A stretch of 6,602 bases of DNA from Oxalobacteraceae bacterium UBA6018. Its GTDB lineage: Bacteria; Pseudomonadota; Gammaproteobacteria; Burkholderiales; Burkholderiaceae_D. The notes beneath the pieces were generated by a model that saw only the letters and a program-made list of their open reading frames with translations, made no database searches and had not been told where the DNA came from. Of this stretch, positions 6,521 to 6,602 are shown piece after piece. Position numbers and translations under genes: made by a program. Numbering within the stretch: the stretch's first letter is position 1; each line of letters opens with the position of its first letter. The stretch lies in contig DIZW01000017.1 in assembly GCA_002428015.1 (NCBI GenBank), positions 601-7,202 of the forward strand, read 5' to 3'.

Positions 6521-6550
6521 ACGCCGCAATTCCGTGGGGAATTGCGGCGT
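6517..6550 (-). terminator. Rho-independent terminator for a minus-strand gene beyond the right edge
   Basis: ACGCCGCAATTCC (6521-6533) pairs perfectly over 13 bases with GGAATTGCGGCGT (6538-6550) around a four-base loop. On the minus strand the stem runs directly into TTTTT followed by CATTTC, the classic terminator layout. The plus-strand side has no T run. It therefore ends transcription coming leftward from outside the window and insulates the kinase promoter. Confidence 0.88.
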
Positions 6551-6574
6551 CACATTAAATTCTGCGGGAATATA

Positions 6575-6602
6575 CTAACCCGGTAGAGTGGTGCCCACGG
6601 AG
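6575..6602 (-). CDS. Possible 3' end of an unidentified gene, cut by window edge
   Basis: On the minus strand one frame reads S-V-G-T-T-L-P-G and then TAG (6577-6575), 24 bases before the terminator stem. The terminator implies that a leftward gene ends here, and in this frame the change to AT-richer DNA falls just after the stop. The other two frames stop at 6557-6555 and 6552-6550, very close to or inside the hairpin, which is less usual. Eight codons are too few to identify the product, and the choice of frame is a guess from spacing and base composition. Confidence 0.3.

Noticed and set aside
6542..6576. Plus-strand promoter near the right edge, based on TATACT at 6571-6576
   Set aside because: The only -35-like sequence, TTGCGG at 6542-6547, is 23 bases away and lies inside the terminator stem. 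The terminator points to a leftward gene instead.
1..6602. CRISPR array, insertion sequence, tRNA or rRNA gene, phage or toxin-antitoxin module
   Set aside because: I saw no spaced identical repeats of suitable length, no transposase frame or terminal inverted repeats, no cloverleaf sequence and no such protein families on either strand.

Overview
The window is strongly GC-rich and densely coding, with G/C-dominated third codon positions. The family signatures point to a betaproteobacterium of the order Burkholderiales. The best clue is a phasin of the Burkholderiales type, with an N-terminus reading MFTSPEQF and a conserved C-terminal block; the tssH-tssA gene order and the small exported protein fit the Oxalobacteraceae (Massilia/Duganella-like). 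The genus is an inference from remembered family patterns, not from a search.

Layout. (1) Positions 1-3571, plus strand: the end of a type VI secretion (T6SS) operon. It holds the 5'-truncated tssH (clpV), the AAA+ ATPase that dismantles the contracted sheath, followed 10 bases later by tssA, a baseplate/sheath-assembly protein. The tssA ribosome binding site overlaps the tssH stop codon, so the two are probably translationally coupled. No further T6SS gene follows, so this looks like one edge of the cluster. (2) Positions 3572-3649: a short convergent gap with a GC-rich inverted repeat, possibly a shared terminator. (3) Positions 3650-4492, minus strand: a phasin gene (polyhydroxyalkanoate granule coat protein) and, upstream of it, a 68-residue exported protein with two cysteines in its mature part. 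(4) Positions 4529-6412, minus strand: a soluble PAS-GAF sensor histidine kinase without a partner response regulator in view. (5) Positions 6413-6602: intergenic, holding a likely kinase promoter embedded in a degenerate 26-bp tandem repeat and a very clear rho-independent terminator for a minus-strand gene that lies beyond the right edge, of which perhaps the last eight codons are visible.

The two halves appear functionally unrelated: a T6SS terminus facing a carbon-storage/sensing group on the opposite strand. I found no convincing evidence of a new biological system. The most worthwhile leads are an exact triplicated 15-bp repeat at the kinase N-terminus, the small exported cysteine protein with a promoter overlapping the kinase stop codon and almost no leader, and the repeat-embedded kinase promoter.
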